Shown: one piece after another, positions 34,447-42,660 of the stretch
Layout: every line of letters begins with the position of its first letter
How positions within the stretch are numbered: position 1 is the first letter of the stretch
DNA from: Sphingomonas alpina
GTDB lineage: Bacteria > Pseudomonadota > Alphaproteobacteria > Sphingomonadales > Sphingomonadaceae
NCBI RefSeq assembly: GCF_014490665.1
Contig: NZ_CP061038.1
Location: 3,968,001-4,032,000, forward strand
Length of the DNA: 64,000 nt
Direction: 5' to 3'
Position numbers and translations under genes: made by a program
Notes under the pieces: model-generated
Databases searched by the model: none
The model's input: only the letters and a program-made list of their open reading frames with translations
What the model was told of the DNA's origin: nothing

Positions 34447-35190
34447 ATGGAAAATCTCGGTGGAAAAGTGGCTTTGGTCACTGGCGGCAGCCGTGGGATC
34501 GGCGCTGCGATCGCCAAGCGGCTGGCGCGGGACGGTGCGGCCGTCGCCATCACCTATGTGCGGGGCGCCGGGCCGGCACAGCAGGTCGTGCAGGCGATCG
34601 AGGAAGCGGGTGGCCGCGCGCTGGCGATTCAAAGCGACAATCGCGATCCCGTCGCCGTCGAGGCGGCCGTGGCGGAGGTCGCGCACGCCTTTGGCCGGAT
34701 CGATATCCTGGTCAATAATGCCGGCATCTTTCACGCCGCGCCGATCGCCGATCTGACCGCGAGCGATTTCGACGACACCATGGCGGTCAATGTCCGCGCC
34801 GCCTTTGTCGCGGCGCGTGCGGCGCTGGCCGTGATGCCCGATGGCGGGCGAATCGTGTCGATCGGCAGCAATCTGGCGCTGCGCGCGCCACATCCCGGGC
34901 TCAGCCTCTATACCGCAAGCAAGGCAGCGATCGGCGGCCTGACCATTGCGCTGGCACGCGAGCTGGGGCCGCGGCGCATCACCGTCAATGTCGTGCACCC
35001 CGGTTCGACCAATACCGACATGAACCCGAAGGACGGGCCCGGCGCGGCGCATCAGACCGAATTGATGGCCAATCCCACCGGCTTTTCCGACCCGGGCGAA
35101 GTCGCCGATATCGTCGCCTATCTCGCCTCGGACGCCGCGCGGTCGGTGACCGGCGCCGCCTGGACGATCGACAACGGCGCCAGCATATGA
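34447..35190 (+). CDS. SDR-family NAD(P)-dependent oxidoreductase
   Basis: 247 aa. NAD(P)-binding TGGSRGIG near residue 13, NNAG in ILVNNAGIF, catalytic Ser in IVSIGSN, and YTASK with catalytic Tyr and Lys. It is close to FabG-like 3-oxoacyl reductases but the substrate is unknown. ATG 34447 has AAGGA at good spacing; ATG 34441 is too close. The stop overlaps the following MFS gene (ATGA), giving an SDR-MFS operon under the divergent TetR gene. Confidence 0.92.
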   Translation: MENLGGKVALVTGGSRGIGAAIAKRLARDGAAVAITYVRGAGPAQQVVQAIEEAGGRALAIQSDNRDPVAVEAAVAEVAHAFGRIDILVNNAGIFHAAPIADLTASDFDDTMAVNVRAAFVAARAALAVMPDGGRIVSIGSNLALRAPHPGLSLYTASKAAIGGLTIALARELGPRRITVNVVHPGSTNTDMNPKDGPGAAHQTELMANPTGFSDPGEVADIVAYLASDAARSVTGAAWTIDNGASI

Positions 35191-36367
35191 CCGATGCCGG
35201 CACCGGGGCAGCACCGGCGTCACGCCTGGAATCTTCTGTCCTGGTTGCCGGCGCGGCGATGGTGGTCGCGACCGAATTCACCCTGGTCGGCATCTCGCCC
35301 TATATCGCCGCCGAAATGGAGCTGACGCTCCGACAGGCGGCGGGCTTCATGACCAGCTTCGCGCTCGGCTCGGCGATCGTCGGGCCGTTCGCGGCGTCGC
35401 TGACCCGGCATCTGCGTGCCGACCATGCGCTGATCCTCAGCCTGACCCCTTTCGTCCTGAGCGCCGTCCTGCCGCTGCTGGGGGATCCCATCGGCTTTGG
35501 CATGCTTCGATTCGTCCAGGGGCTGCGCTGCCGCTATTCATCGGCGTGGCCACCAATGCGCTCGCCCGGCTGCACGGCGATGACGCGGTGGCGACGTCGC
35601 GCATCTATCTCGGCGTGGCGATCGGCGCGCTGCTGGCGGCGCCGCTGGGCGTCGCGGTCGCGGCCTGGTTCGGCTGGACCCGATTCTTCCTGATGCTGGG
35701 ACTGGTCGCCGCAGCGATCGCCGTGGCGGTCGCGCTGCTGCCCCGCCTGCGGCTCACGTCGAGCGCCGGGGAGCGAGTCGGCGCACGGCGGATCCTGTTC
35801 CGCCGCTCGGTACAGGCTCAGGCCGCGCTGACCTTGATCCAGTTCGCCGCCATGTTCTGTCTCTACGCCTTTATCGCGCCGATCCTGACCGCCTCGCATG
35901 TCGGCCCCGCCGCCGCTTCGGGCTGGCTGCTGCTCTTCGGCCTGGCCGGGATCGCCGGGACCATGATCGCCGGATATGCCACCGGCCGCGCTCTCGGTAC
36001 GGCCGCCATCGCCATCGCCGCGCTGCTTGTCCTGCCCGGACTGTTGCTTCAGTTTCTCCCGCTTTCGCCGTTCGCGCTGCTCCTCTCACTGTCGCTGTGG
36101 GGAATGGCGCATTCAGCGGCGTTCGTGGTGTGTCAGCTCCGCATGACGCGCGCCGCGCCGCAAGCGCCGCGCCTGGCCGCGGCGCTCAACATCTCCGCTG
36201 CCAATCTCGGCATTGCGCTCGGGACCAGCATTGGCGGCTGGAGCGTGGCGCTGGGCGGGATGGCGGCATTGGGCGGGACGGCCGCCCTACTGGGCCTGAT
36301 CGCGCTGGCCGGGGCATGGCGCGTGGCGCGCGATTTGCCTTCGTCCGTTCATCCTGCCGCAGTATGA
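35187..36367 (+). pseudogene. MFS transporter, one-base frameshift
   Basis: Residues 1-110 from ATG 35187 form the first helices of an MFS protein, starting with VLVAGAAMVVATEFTLVGIS. After FVQG the reading frame shifts. The remaining helices continue in the next frame (ALPLFIGVATNALARL onward) to 36367. A fifth G in the run at 35519-35522 would restore a protein of about 393 aa, resembling AraJ/DHA1-type drug efflux pumps. Coupled to the SDR gene and controlled by the TetR regulator (inference). Sequencing error is more likely than true decay. Confidence 0.85.
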
Positions 36368-36405
36368 GCTTTCTATATCGCGCGTTCCTTGGCAGAGGTT
36401 CGGAC

Positions 36406-37920
36406 ATGAGTATGCTTTACGATCAGGGATGTATCCTGGCCTCCACCGCCGGCCCCTTCACCATCGGTCGACGCCTTTTGACCGGGGCATTGGCCGCGTC
36501 GCTCTTGGCCGCGCCAGCCACGGCGCAGCAAGTGCCGCAACGCGTCGCCCCGCCGCCAGTGGTGCCGACAGTGCCGGCCCAACCGAGCATGGCGCTGCCC
36601 GAGCTGACCGATGCGCAGGCGGAACAGCTCGCTGTACTGCTCGACAAGGATTCGGTCGCACAGGGGCTGCGCGCGGATTCGGCGCCACACGCGACCAAGC
36701 TCGATCGCGATGCGCTGGTCGGAGCCGCGCTCGACCATGCCAAGGCCGTGCATGCCGGACGGCTCGACACCGCCGATTTCCAGCTCCAATGGGGCATCAG
36801 GCCGCAAGCCTATGACCCGCGCCCGGGCTTCATCGACGCGCTGAAGCGCGACCGCCTGGCAGCCTGGATCGCCTCTTTGCCACCACCCTATGCCGGTTAT
36901 GACGCGCTTGCCGCGGGCCTTGCCCGCTATCATGGTATCGCCGACGCAGGCGGCTGGACGGCACTGAGCGCGGGACCAGAGCTGAAGCTCGGGTCAAGCG
37001 GCAAGCAGGTCCTCGCATTGCGCCAGCGCCTGGCGATCGAGGATCCTCAGCTCGATGTGAAAGGCGACAAGTTCGATACTGCATTGTCCGAGGCGGTCAG
37101 CCGCGCCCAGCGCCGCTACGGCCTCAACCCGGCAGGCGTGGTCGGCAGCCAGACGATCGCCGCGCTCAATGTGCCGGTCGAAGCGCGCATCCGCCAGATC
37201 ATGGCCAATATGGAACGGTGGCGCTGGTTACCGGCCCAGATCGAGAAGAACCGCGTCCAGGTGAATATCGCCGCGGCGGTGCTGACCGTATTCGACGGCG
37301 ATGCGCCGGTGATGTCGATGAAGGCGGTAACCGGGCGGCCCGGTGACGAAACGCCGATGCTGGTCTCGCGCATTCACAGCGTGGTGCTCAATCCACCGTG
37401 GAACGTGCCCTCCTCGATCGCCAATCGCGAGCTTTGGCCCAAGGAAAAGAAAAAGCCGGGCTACCTCAAGGCCAATGGTTTCCGGATCATCGACACCGGC
37501 GACGGCGGCAAGCGGCTCCAGCAATCCTCGGAGAAGAGCGCGCTGGGCAAGTTCAAGTTCGATTTCGACAACCAGTTCGCGGTCTATCTCCACGACACCC
37601 CGGCGCAGGCGGGTTTCTCGCGCTTCGACCGGTTGGCAAGCCATGGCTGCGTGCGGCTCGAAAAGCCGGCCGACCTCGCCAAGCTGCTGATGCGGACGAC
37701 GCCCGAATGGACGCCGGCCGCGATCGACGCGACGATCGCCGACGGCAAGACCGTGCGCGCGAAGCTGGCCGACCAGGTTGCGGTCTATCTGCTGTACTGG
37801 ACCGCCTTCGCCAATGCGAACGGGGTGGTGAGCTTCCGCGACGACCCGTATAAATGGGACGGGACGTTGGCGAGCAAGATCGAGGCACGATCGGCCACCC
37901 AGGCGCTTGCCGCGCGCTGA
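36406..37920 (+). CDS. L,D-transpeptidase (YkuD domain, YcbB/LdtD-like)
   Basis: 504 aa. An N-terminal export signal (about residues 20-45, ending APATAQQ), a Pro-rich linker, a peptidoglycan-binding domain (about 195-250, LGSSGKQVLALRQRL), and a YkuD catalytic domain (about 275-460). The active-site motif is ASHGCVRLE with Cys415 and its His. It forms 3-3 cross-links in peptidoglycan or attaches proteins to it in the periplasm. ATG 36406 is used; ATG 36412 is an alternative. Confidence 0.92.
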   Translation: MSMLYDQGCILASTAGPFTIGRRLLTGALAASLLAAPATAQQVPQRVAPPPVVPTVPAQPSMALPELTDAQAEQLAVLLDKDSVAQGLRADSAPHATKLDRDALVGAALDHAKAVHAGRLDTADFQLQWGIRPQAYDPRPGFIDALKRDRLAAWIASLPPPYAGYDALAAGLARYHGIADAGGWTALSAGPELKLGSSGKQVLALRQRLAIEDPQLDVKGDKFDTALSEAVSRAQRRYGLNPAGVVGSQTIAALNVPVEARIRQIMANMERWRWLPAQIEKNRVQVNIAAAVLTVFDGDAPVMSMKAVTGRPGDETPMLVSRIHSVVLNPPWNVPSSIANRELWPKEKKKPGYLKANGFRIIDTGDGGKRLQQSSEKSALGKFKFDFDNQFAVYLHDTPAQAGFSRFDRLASHGCVRLEKPADLAKLLMRTTPEWTPAAIDATIADGKTVRAKLADQVAVYLLYWTAFANANGVVSFRDDPYKWDGTLASKIEARSATQALAAR

Positions 37921-37960
37921 GGCCCGATATTTCCGACACGTTTTTTTTCGAGGAATGACG

Positions 37961-38296
37961 ATGAAGACCATCCGCAAAGCCCTGCTTGTCGCCGGCACCG
38001 CGTTGCTGGCCGCCGGGCTGGCCGCCTGCTCGGGATCCGAGCCGGCGCCGGCGCCGACCGAGAATAGCGAAGCCATCAGCGAACCGACGCCGGAGCCGAG
38101 CGCGTCGCCGACCCCGGAAGCTTCGCCGGTCATCGAAACCAACTCGACCGCCGAGGCCGCGCCGGAGCCCACCGCCGTCGCGCCCGACGAGCAGATGCTC
38201 GACGATGCCTCCGCCACCGGCATGACCGCACGCACGTCGCGCGGCGAGCCGGCCACGGACGACACTGCGGCTACGAGCAACGATCAGTCAAAATGA
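37961..38296 (+). CDS. Predicted lipoprotein, Pro/Glu/Ala-rich
   Basis: 111 aa. A signal peptide with a lipobox (LLAAGLAAC) places an acylated Cys at about residue 24. The mature part is low-complexity, rich in Pro, Glu, Ser, Ala and Thr, with no recognisable domain, so it is probably an extended envelope linker. GAGGA lies 6 nt before ATG 37961, which I prefer to ATG 37955. It follows the L,D-transpeptidase by 40 nt with a T8 run between them. Confidence 0.75.
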   Translation: MKTIRKALLVAGTALLAAGLAACSGSEPAPAPTENSEAISEPTPEPSASPTPEASPVIETNSTAEAAPEPTAVAPDEQMLDDASATGMTARTSRGEPATDDTAATSNDQSK

Positions 38297-38346
38297 CACG
38301 ATGATCGGAGATGGGTGGGATGAGGCGATCTCAGTCGGTTCGGCGC

Positions 38347-38997
38347 CTAGCGGAAATCGGTTGGATAGCCGTCGCATTTGACCCATCTCTCGGTTCCCAA
38401 TCGAGTGTCGAATGCCGCCGGAAGCAGGGTACGCTTTACCCCGCCGCGCCCCGTCTCTACGGATAGGATCAAACAATCCCGACCAGGCTGTCGATAGGGA
38501 TCCAGCCGGCTGTACAGATCGTCGTCGATGCGCGCCTGGAGCTCTCTGGCTCCCGCATAAGGCTGAAGATTGGCGAAAGGGCCGCCTCGCCCGTTCGAAA
38601 TGCCCGTTACCACCGCCTGCAGCTGGGACCTTTTCGCGTCATAGCCGAGGAAGCTGTTCTGTTCGACCGCAACGCGAGCATAATAACCGCCGACAACGCC
38701 GCCTATAATCAGCAGGAAAAGCATCCCCATCGCATGGCGGAATCGCTGAAAGTCAGTAGCATTGCGAAGGCGATCCATGATCGCCCTTGAGCGGGTAATG
38801 GTCACGACCAGTCCAATACCGGCCACAACACCTAGAACCACCCCGACACCGGTCCAAAATGCCGGGATATGATCGATCAATGTGCCCCGATGAAACAGCG
38901 GCTCGCAGACGAGGCAGATCGCGCCGGTCGCGGCGGCAATGATGGACTTGCGACGCCCGGTTGGTGATGTGCCGTCATTCAAGTGCGTGGCCTCCAT
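38347..38997 (-). CDS. Hypothetical membrane protein
   Basis: 216 aa, no family recognised. Hydrophobic segments at about residues 18-35, 45-67 and 90-105 suggest two or three membrane helices. A larger C-terminal soluble part (110-216) has two Cys residues (about 175 and 207). Codon use is less GC-biased than in its neighbours. It is a lone gene on the minus strand between the lipoprotein and the M20 peptidase. Confidence 0.6.
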   Translation of the reverse strand: MEATHLNDGTSPTGRRKSIIAAATGAICLVCEPLFHRGTLIDHIPAFWTGVGVVLGVVAGIGLVVTITRSRAIMDRLRNATDFQRFRHAMGMLFLLIIGGVVGGYYARVAVEQNSFLGYDAKRSQLQAVVTGISNGRGGPFANLQPYAGARELQARIDDDLYSRLDPYRQPGRDCLILSVETGRGGVKRTLLPAAFDTRLGTERWVKCDGYPTDFR

Positions 38998-39178
38998 CGC
39001 TTTCGCATCTGCAACTCACTGCGCCTTCGTCAAGTGCCGCTTGGTAATCTTTTGCGGCGGGCCTTCCGTATAACGAGGGCGGCACCGGTTTCGCCCGGCA
39101 GGAAATGGGCAGCCGCCCCCGTTGACGCGCGCGCTCCGCCCCCTAGCATCGCGCGCTCAACGATAAGGGGTCATACAG

Positions 39179-40567
39179 ATGCGGCACTTGGGTTCGATGG
39201 TGGCGGCGCTTGCGCTGATGGCGGGAACGGCACAGGCCAAGGGTGCCGATACCAGCCAGGCCGAAGCGCAGGCGCTGGAGATCACCAAACGCGCGATCGC
39301 CTTTCGCACCGTGCAGGGGCCGGGCAACCAGACCCCCGATTATGCCGAATATCTGAAGGGCCTGCTGGTCGCGGGCGGATTCGCCGCTGGCGATGTCACC
39401 GTCACCAGGGTCGACGATACCGCAATGCTCGTGGCCTATTATCGCGGCACCGACAGCGCGGCCAAGCCGCTGGTCCTTTCCGGCCATATGGACGTGGTCG
39501 AGGCCAAGCCGGCCGACTGGGAGCGCGATCCGTTCACGCCGGTGATCGAGAACGGCTATCTGTTCGGGCGCGGCGCCACCGACATGAAGCTCGACGGGGC
39601 GGAAGTGGTCGCGACCCTGCTGCAGCTCAAGCGCGACGGGTTCAAACCGCGTCGCGACATCGTCATCGCCTATTCGGGCGATGAGGAAACGACGATGAAG
39701 ACTACCCAGGCGCTGGCGGCGCAATTTGCCAATGCCGAGCTGGTGCTCAATGCCGATGGCGGCGGCGGGTCGCTGGCCGAGGACGGCCATCCGCAATTCT
39801 TCACGCTGCAGGGCGCGGAGAAGACCTATGCCGATTTCCAGCTCGAATTCACCAATCCCGGCGGCCATTCGAGCGCGCCGCGCAAGATCAACGCGATCTA
39901 CCAGCTCGCGCGGGTGCTCGACCGGATCGGCGCCTATCAGTTCACGCCGCAGGCCGATGCACTGACCAAGGCCTTCTTCACCGAAGCCGCCAAGCAGCAG
40001 ACCGGCGAGACGGCGGCGGCGATGCGCGCCTTTGCCGCCGACCAGAGCGACAAGGCGGCGATCGCGACGCTGAGCGCCAACCCCTCCTATATCGGTCAGA
40101 TCGGTACGACCTGCGTCGCGACGATGCTGAGCGGCGGCCATGCGATCAATGCGCTGCCGCAGCGTGCGACCGCCTTGATCAATTGCCGCATCTTCCCCGG
40201 CGTGAAGGTCGAGGATGTGCAGGCGAAGCTGGTCGAAGTCGCGGCGGACCCGGCGATGACGATCAAATATGTCGAGATGGGCACCATCCCCAATGACGCG
40301 TCGCCAATGCGGCCCGATGTGATGAAGGCGGTCAGGAAGGCGCTCGATATCGGCTACAAGGGCGTGCCGATCATTCCCGGCATGTCGGCCGGGGCGAGCG
40401 ATTCGATGTGGTTCCGCAGCCGCGGCATTCCCAGCTACGGCGTCAGCCCGACCTTCATCAAGGATTCGGATTCGTTCAGCCACGGCCTCAACGAACGCAC
40501 GCCGCTGGCCAATCTCAAGCCGTCCATGGCCTATTGGAAATCGCTGATCACGGATCTTTCCAGGTAA
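39179..40567 (+). CDS. M20-family metallopeptidase, exported
   Basis: 462 aa. A signal peptide (about 1-20, ending GTAQA) precedes the M20 metal-binding motifs: SGHMDVVEAKPADW with the first His-x-Asp, GRGATDMKLDG with the bridging Asp, SGDEET with the catalytic Glu pair. The dimerisation domain follows (about 215-335), and a final metal-binding His lies in SFSHGLNER. It probably cleaves dipeptides or N-acyl amino acids in the periplasm. Confidence 0.92.
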   Translation: MRHLGSMVAALALMAGTAQAKGADTSQAEAQALEITKRAIAFRTVQGPGNQTPDYAEYLKGLLVAGGFAAGDVTVTRVDDTAMLVAYYRGTDSAAKPLVLSGHMDVVEAKPADWERDPFTPVIENGYLFGRGATDMKLDGAEVVATLLQLKRDGFKPRRDIVIAYSGDEETTMKTTQALAAQFANAELVLNADGGGGSLAEDGHPQFFTLQGAEKTYADFQLEFTNPGGHSSAPRKINAIYQLARVLDRIGAYQFTPQADALTKAFFTEAAKQQTGETAAAMRAFAADQSDKAAIATLSANPSYIGQIGTTCVATMLSGGHAINALPQRATALINCRIFPGVKVEDVQAKLVEVAADPAMTIKYVEMGTIPNDASPMRPDVMKAVRKALDIGYKGVPIIPGMSAGASDSMWFRSRGIPSYGVSPTFIKDSDSFSHGLNERTPLANLKPSMAYWKSLITDLSR

Positions 40568-40587
40568 GGCTCGAGAACTATCCTCTT

Positions 40588-40677
40588 CCCGTTCGTGCTG
40601 AGCTTGTCGAAGTACCGCCCTTCTTCGCAACCGTCGAAAAAGAAGAACGGCCCTTCGACAAGCTCAGGGCGAACGGG
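40588..40677. repeat. Dispersed palindromic repeat A (paired arms)
   Basis: CCCGTTCGTGCTGAGCTTGT and, about 50 nt on, the inverted CCCTTCGACAAGCTCAGGGC followed by GAACGGG. It lies between convergent genes and matches the copies at 5.25 kb and 31.24 kb. Confidence 0.75.
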
Positions 40678-40693
40678 TGAGGTGTAGTTCTCT

Positions 40694-41287
40694 TTAACCC
40701 AACAGCGCCGCGATCTGGCGTCCGGCTATGCCGCGCGCCTCGTCAGCGGTGAAGGTGGTCGGCGAGAGGCAGAGTTCGAGCCATAGCCCGTCGACCAGGG
40801 CGGTGATCGCGATCGCGGTCAGGCGCAGATCGCCGGGCGCGACGCCGCAGTCCGCCAGCAACGCCTCCAGGTCGCGGCGATAGGCGGCGTAGATATCGTC
40901 ATGCAGCATGGCGATCCCCGGCCGCGCCTTGACCAGGCTCCAGAAGGCCAGCCAGGTCGCGAGCAGGCCGGGATCGGCGATCGGTGGATGGAAGCTGGCG
41001 GTGACATAGGCGTCGAGCCGCGCGCGCGGATCCGGGCCGGCGGCCGCAACGCCGGCGTCGAGCGCGGTGCTGACCCGCTCACCGACATGCACATAGGTCG
41101 CGGCGACCAACGCGTCGACGCCGTCGAAATAATGGCTGACCAGCCCCGGCGACACGCCTGCCTCGACCGCGATCGCCCGGACGGATGCCCCCGCTGCGCC
41201 CTGCGAGGCGAGCACCCGGGCGGTCGCCTCGATCAGGCTGAGACGGCGCGCATCGGGTTCGGCGCGGGAGAAGGCAGGCTGAGTCAT
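40694..41287 (-). CDS. TetR-family regulator, BetI-like
   Basis: 197 aa. HTH about 17-60: LIEATARVLASQGAAGASVR, then AIAVEAGVSPGLVSHYFDG, which matches BetI-type repressors. The C-terminal domain (about 80-190), with ALVDGLWLELCLSP, also fits BetI. It diverges from a Rieske oxygenase; a 20-bp palindrome lies between them. Confidence 0.88.
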   Translation of the reverse strand: MTQPAFSRAEPDARRLSLIEATARVLASQGAAGASVRAIAVEAGVSPGLVSHYFDGVDALVAATYVHVGERVSTALDAGVAAAGPDPRARLDAYVTASFHPPIADPGLLATWLAFWSLVKARPGIAMLHDDIYAAYRRDLEALLADCGVAPGDLRLTAIAITALVDGLWLELCLSPTTFTADEARGIAGRQIAALLG

Positions 41288-41324
41288 CGCGCCCTCATAA
41301 CAGCAATTGCGTTGGAGCGCAGCC

Positions 41325-41344
41325 TGTTGTACGATCGTTCAACA
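41325..41344. promoter_or_regulatory. Candidate BetI-type operator
   Basis: TGTTGTACGATCGTTCAACA is palindromic at 18 of 20 positions, centred on GATC, between the divergent regulator and Rieske genes. The 28-nt gap to the Rieske start suggests control by occlusion (inference). Confidence 0.55.
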
Positions 41345-41371
41345 AGGATCACCCAAAAGCGGGAGGCCGGG

Positions 41372-42556
41372 ATGGCGCATCGTTTTGCCGATATGGAAGC
41401 GCATGACCCCGATGCGGACTGGAGCCTGCCCGGTTGGCTCTATACCGATGCGGAATATTTCGACGTCGAGGTGGCACGCGTCATTCGCCCATCGTGGCAG
41501 ATCGTGTGCCATGTCGGCGATATTCCCAAGGCGGGCGATTACCACACGCTCGATTATGTCGGCGAAAGCGTTCTCGCGGTGCGCGGCGACGATGGCCTGG
41601 TCCGTGCGTTCGCCAATGTCTGCCGCCACCGCGCGATGCGGCTGGTCGAAGGACCGCAAGGCTGTGCGAAGAAGCTGATCTGTCCCTATCATGCCTGGGC
41701 CTATGAGCTTGACGGGCGCTTGAGCGGCGTGCCGATGCGCGGCGATTATCCGGCGCTCGACATGGCGAAGAATGGACTCGCCCCGATCGGGGTCGAGATC
41801 TGGCGCGGCTTCGTGTTCGTGCGGTTGGAAGATGATGGCGGGCTGTCGGTCGCCGAGATGATGGCGCCCTATGACGATCAGGTTGCGCCGTACCGCTTCG
41901 AGGAGATGGAGACGATCAGTCCGGTGCGAGCGCGCGAACGGGCAGTTAACTGGAAGAATGTCGGCGACAATTATTCCGACAATCTCCACATCCCGGTCGC
42001 GCATGACGGGCTGACCCGGCTGTTCGGCAAAAGCTATGCGATCGAGGCCGAGCCGTGGGTCGACAAGATGTCGGGCCGGCTGGTCGATCGCCCCTCCGCC
42101 AATCCATGGGAGCGGTTCTACCAGAAGCATCTGCCCAAGGTGGATCATCTGCCCGAGGAGAATCAGCGACTCTGGCTCTATTTCAAGCTGTGGCCGAACA
42201 TGGCGTTCGACCTGTACGCCGACCAGATCGATTTCATGCAGTGGCTGCCGCTGACGCCGACCACGACCTTGCTGCGCGAAATGTGCTTTGCGCTGCCGGA
42301 TGACAGGCGTGAGATGAAGCTGGTGCGCTACGCCAATTGGCGGATCAACCGCACGGTCAATGCCGAGGACACCTGGCTGATCGAGCGCGTGCAGCGCGGC
42401 ATGGCCTCGCAGACCTATACCGCCGGGCCGATCGGCGCGAGCGAAGTGTGCCTGCGCAGTTTCGCGAAGAAGATCCGGCGGATCTTCCCGGAGGCACGCC
42501 AGCACCGCGCGCCTGCGCCGGGCTGGAGCCGCCGGCCTAGGGCAGTGACGGAATAA
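41372..42556 (+). CDS. Rieske non-haem iron oxygenase, alpha subunit
   Basis: 394 aa. Rieske [2Fe-2S] site: CRHRAM and CPYHAW (C-x-H and C-x2-H, about residues 86-108). Mononuclear iron site in the catalytic domain: NVGDNYSDNLHIPVAHDGL with Asp and two His. These enzymes hydroxylate or demethylate aromatic or quaternary-amine substrates and need a reductase, which is not visible nearby. GGGAGG precedes ATG 41372. A BetI-like repressor and a PYROXD2-like flavoprotein flank it; a betaine/carnitine-type substrate is possible but unproven. Confidence 0.9.
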   Translation: MAHRFADMEAHDPDADWSLPGWLYTDAEYFDVEVARVIRPSWQIVCHVGDIPKAGDYHTLDYVGESVLAVRGDDGLVRAFANVCRHRAMRLVEGPQGCAKKLICPYHAWAYELDGRLSGVPMRGDYPALDMAKNGLAPIGVEIWRGFVFVRLEDDGGLSVAEMMAPYDDQVAPYRFEEMETISPVRARERAVNWKNVGDNYSDNLHIPVAHDGLTRLFGKSYAIEAEPWVDKMSGRLVDRPSANPWERFYQKHLPKVDHLPEENQRLWLYFKLWPNMAFDLYADQIDFMQWLPLTPTTTLLREMCFALPDDRREMKLVRYANWRINRTVNAEDTWLIERVQRGMASQTYTAGPIGASEVCLRSFAKKIRRIFPEARQHRAPAPGWSRRPRAVTE

Positions 42557-42560
42557 CACC

Positions 42561-42643
42561 GTCATTCCCGCGAAAGCGGGAATCCCGCTTCTTCTCGACG
42601 GTGGGGAAGGCAGCGGGACCCCCGCTTTCGCGGGGGTGACGGG
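42561..42643. repeat. Dispersed palindromic repeat B (paired)
   Basis: GTCATTCCCGCGAAAGCGGG followed about 50 nt later by CCCCCGCTTTCGCGGGGGTG. Same family as 12066-12151. It lies between the Rieske and flavoprotein genes and may form a long hairpin in their shared transcript. Confidence 0.7.
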
Positions 42644-42660
42644 AATTGGGGAAGCAGAGA

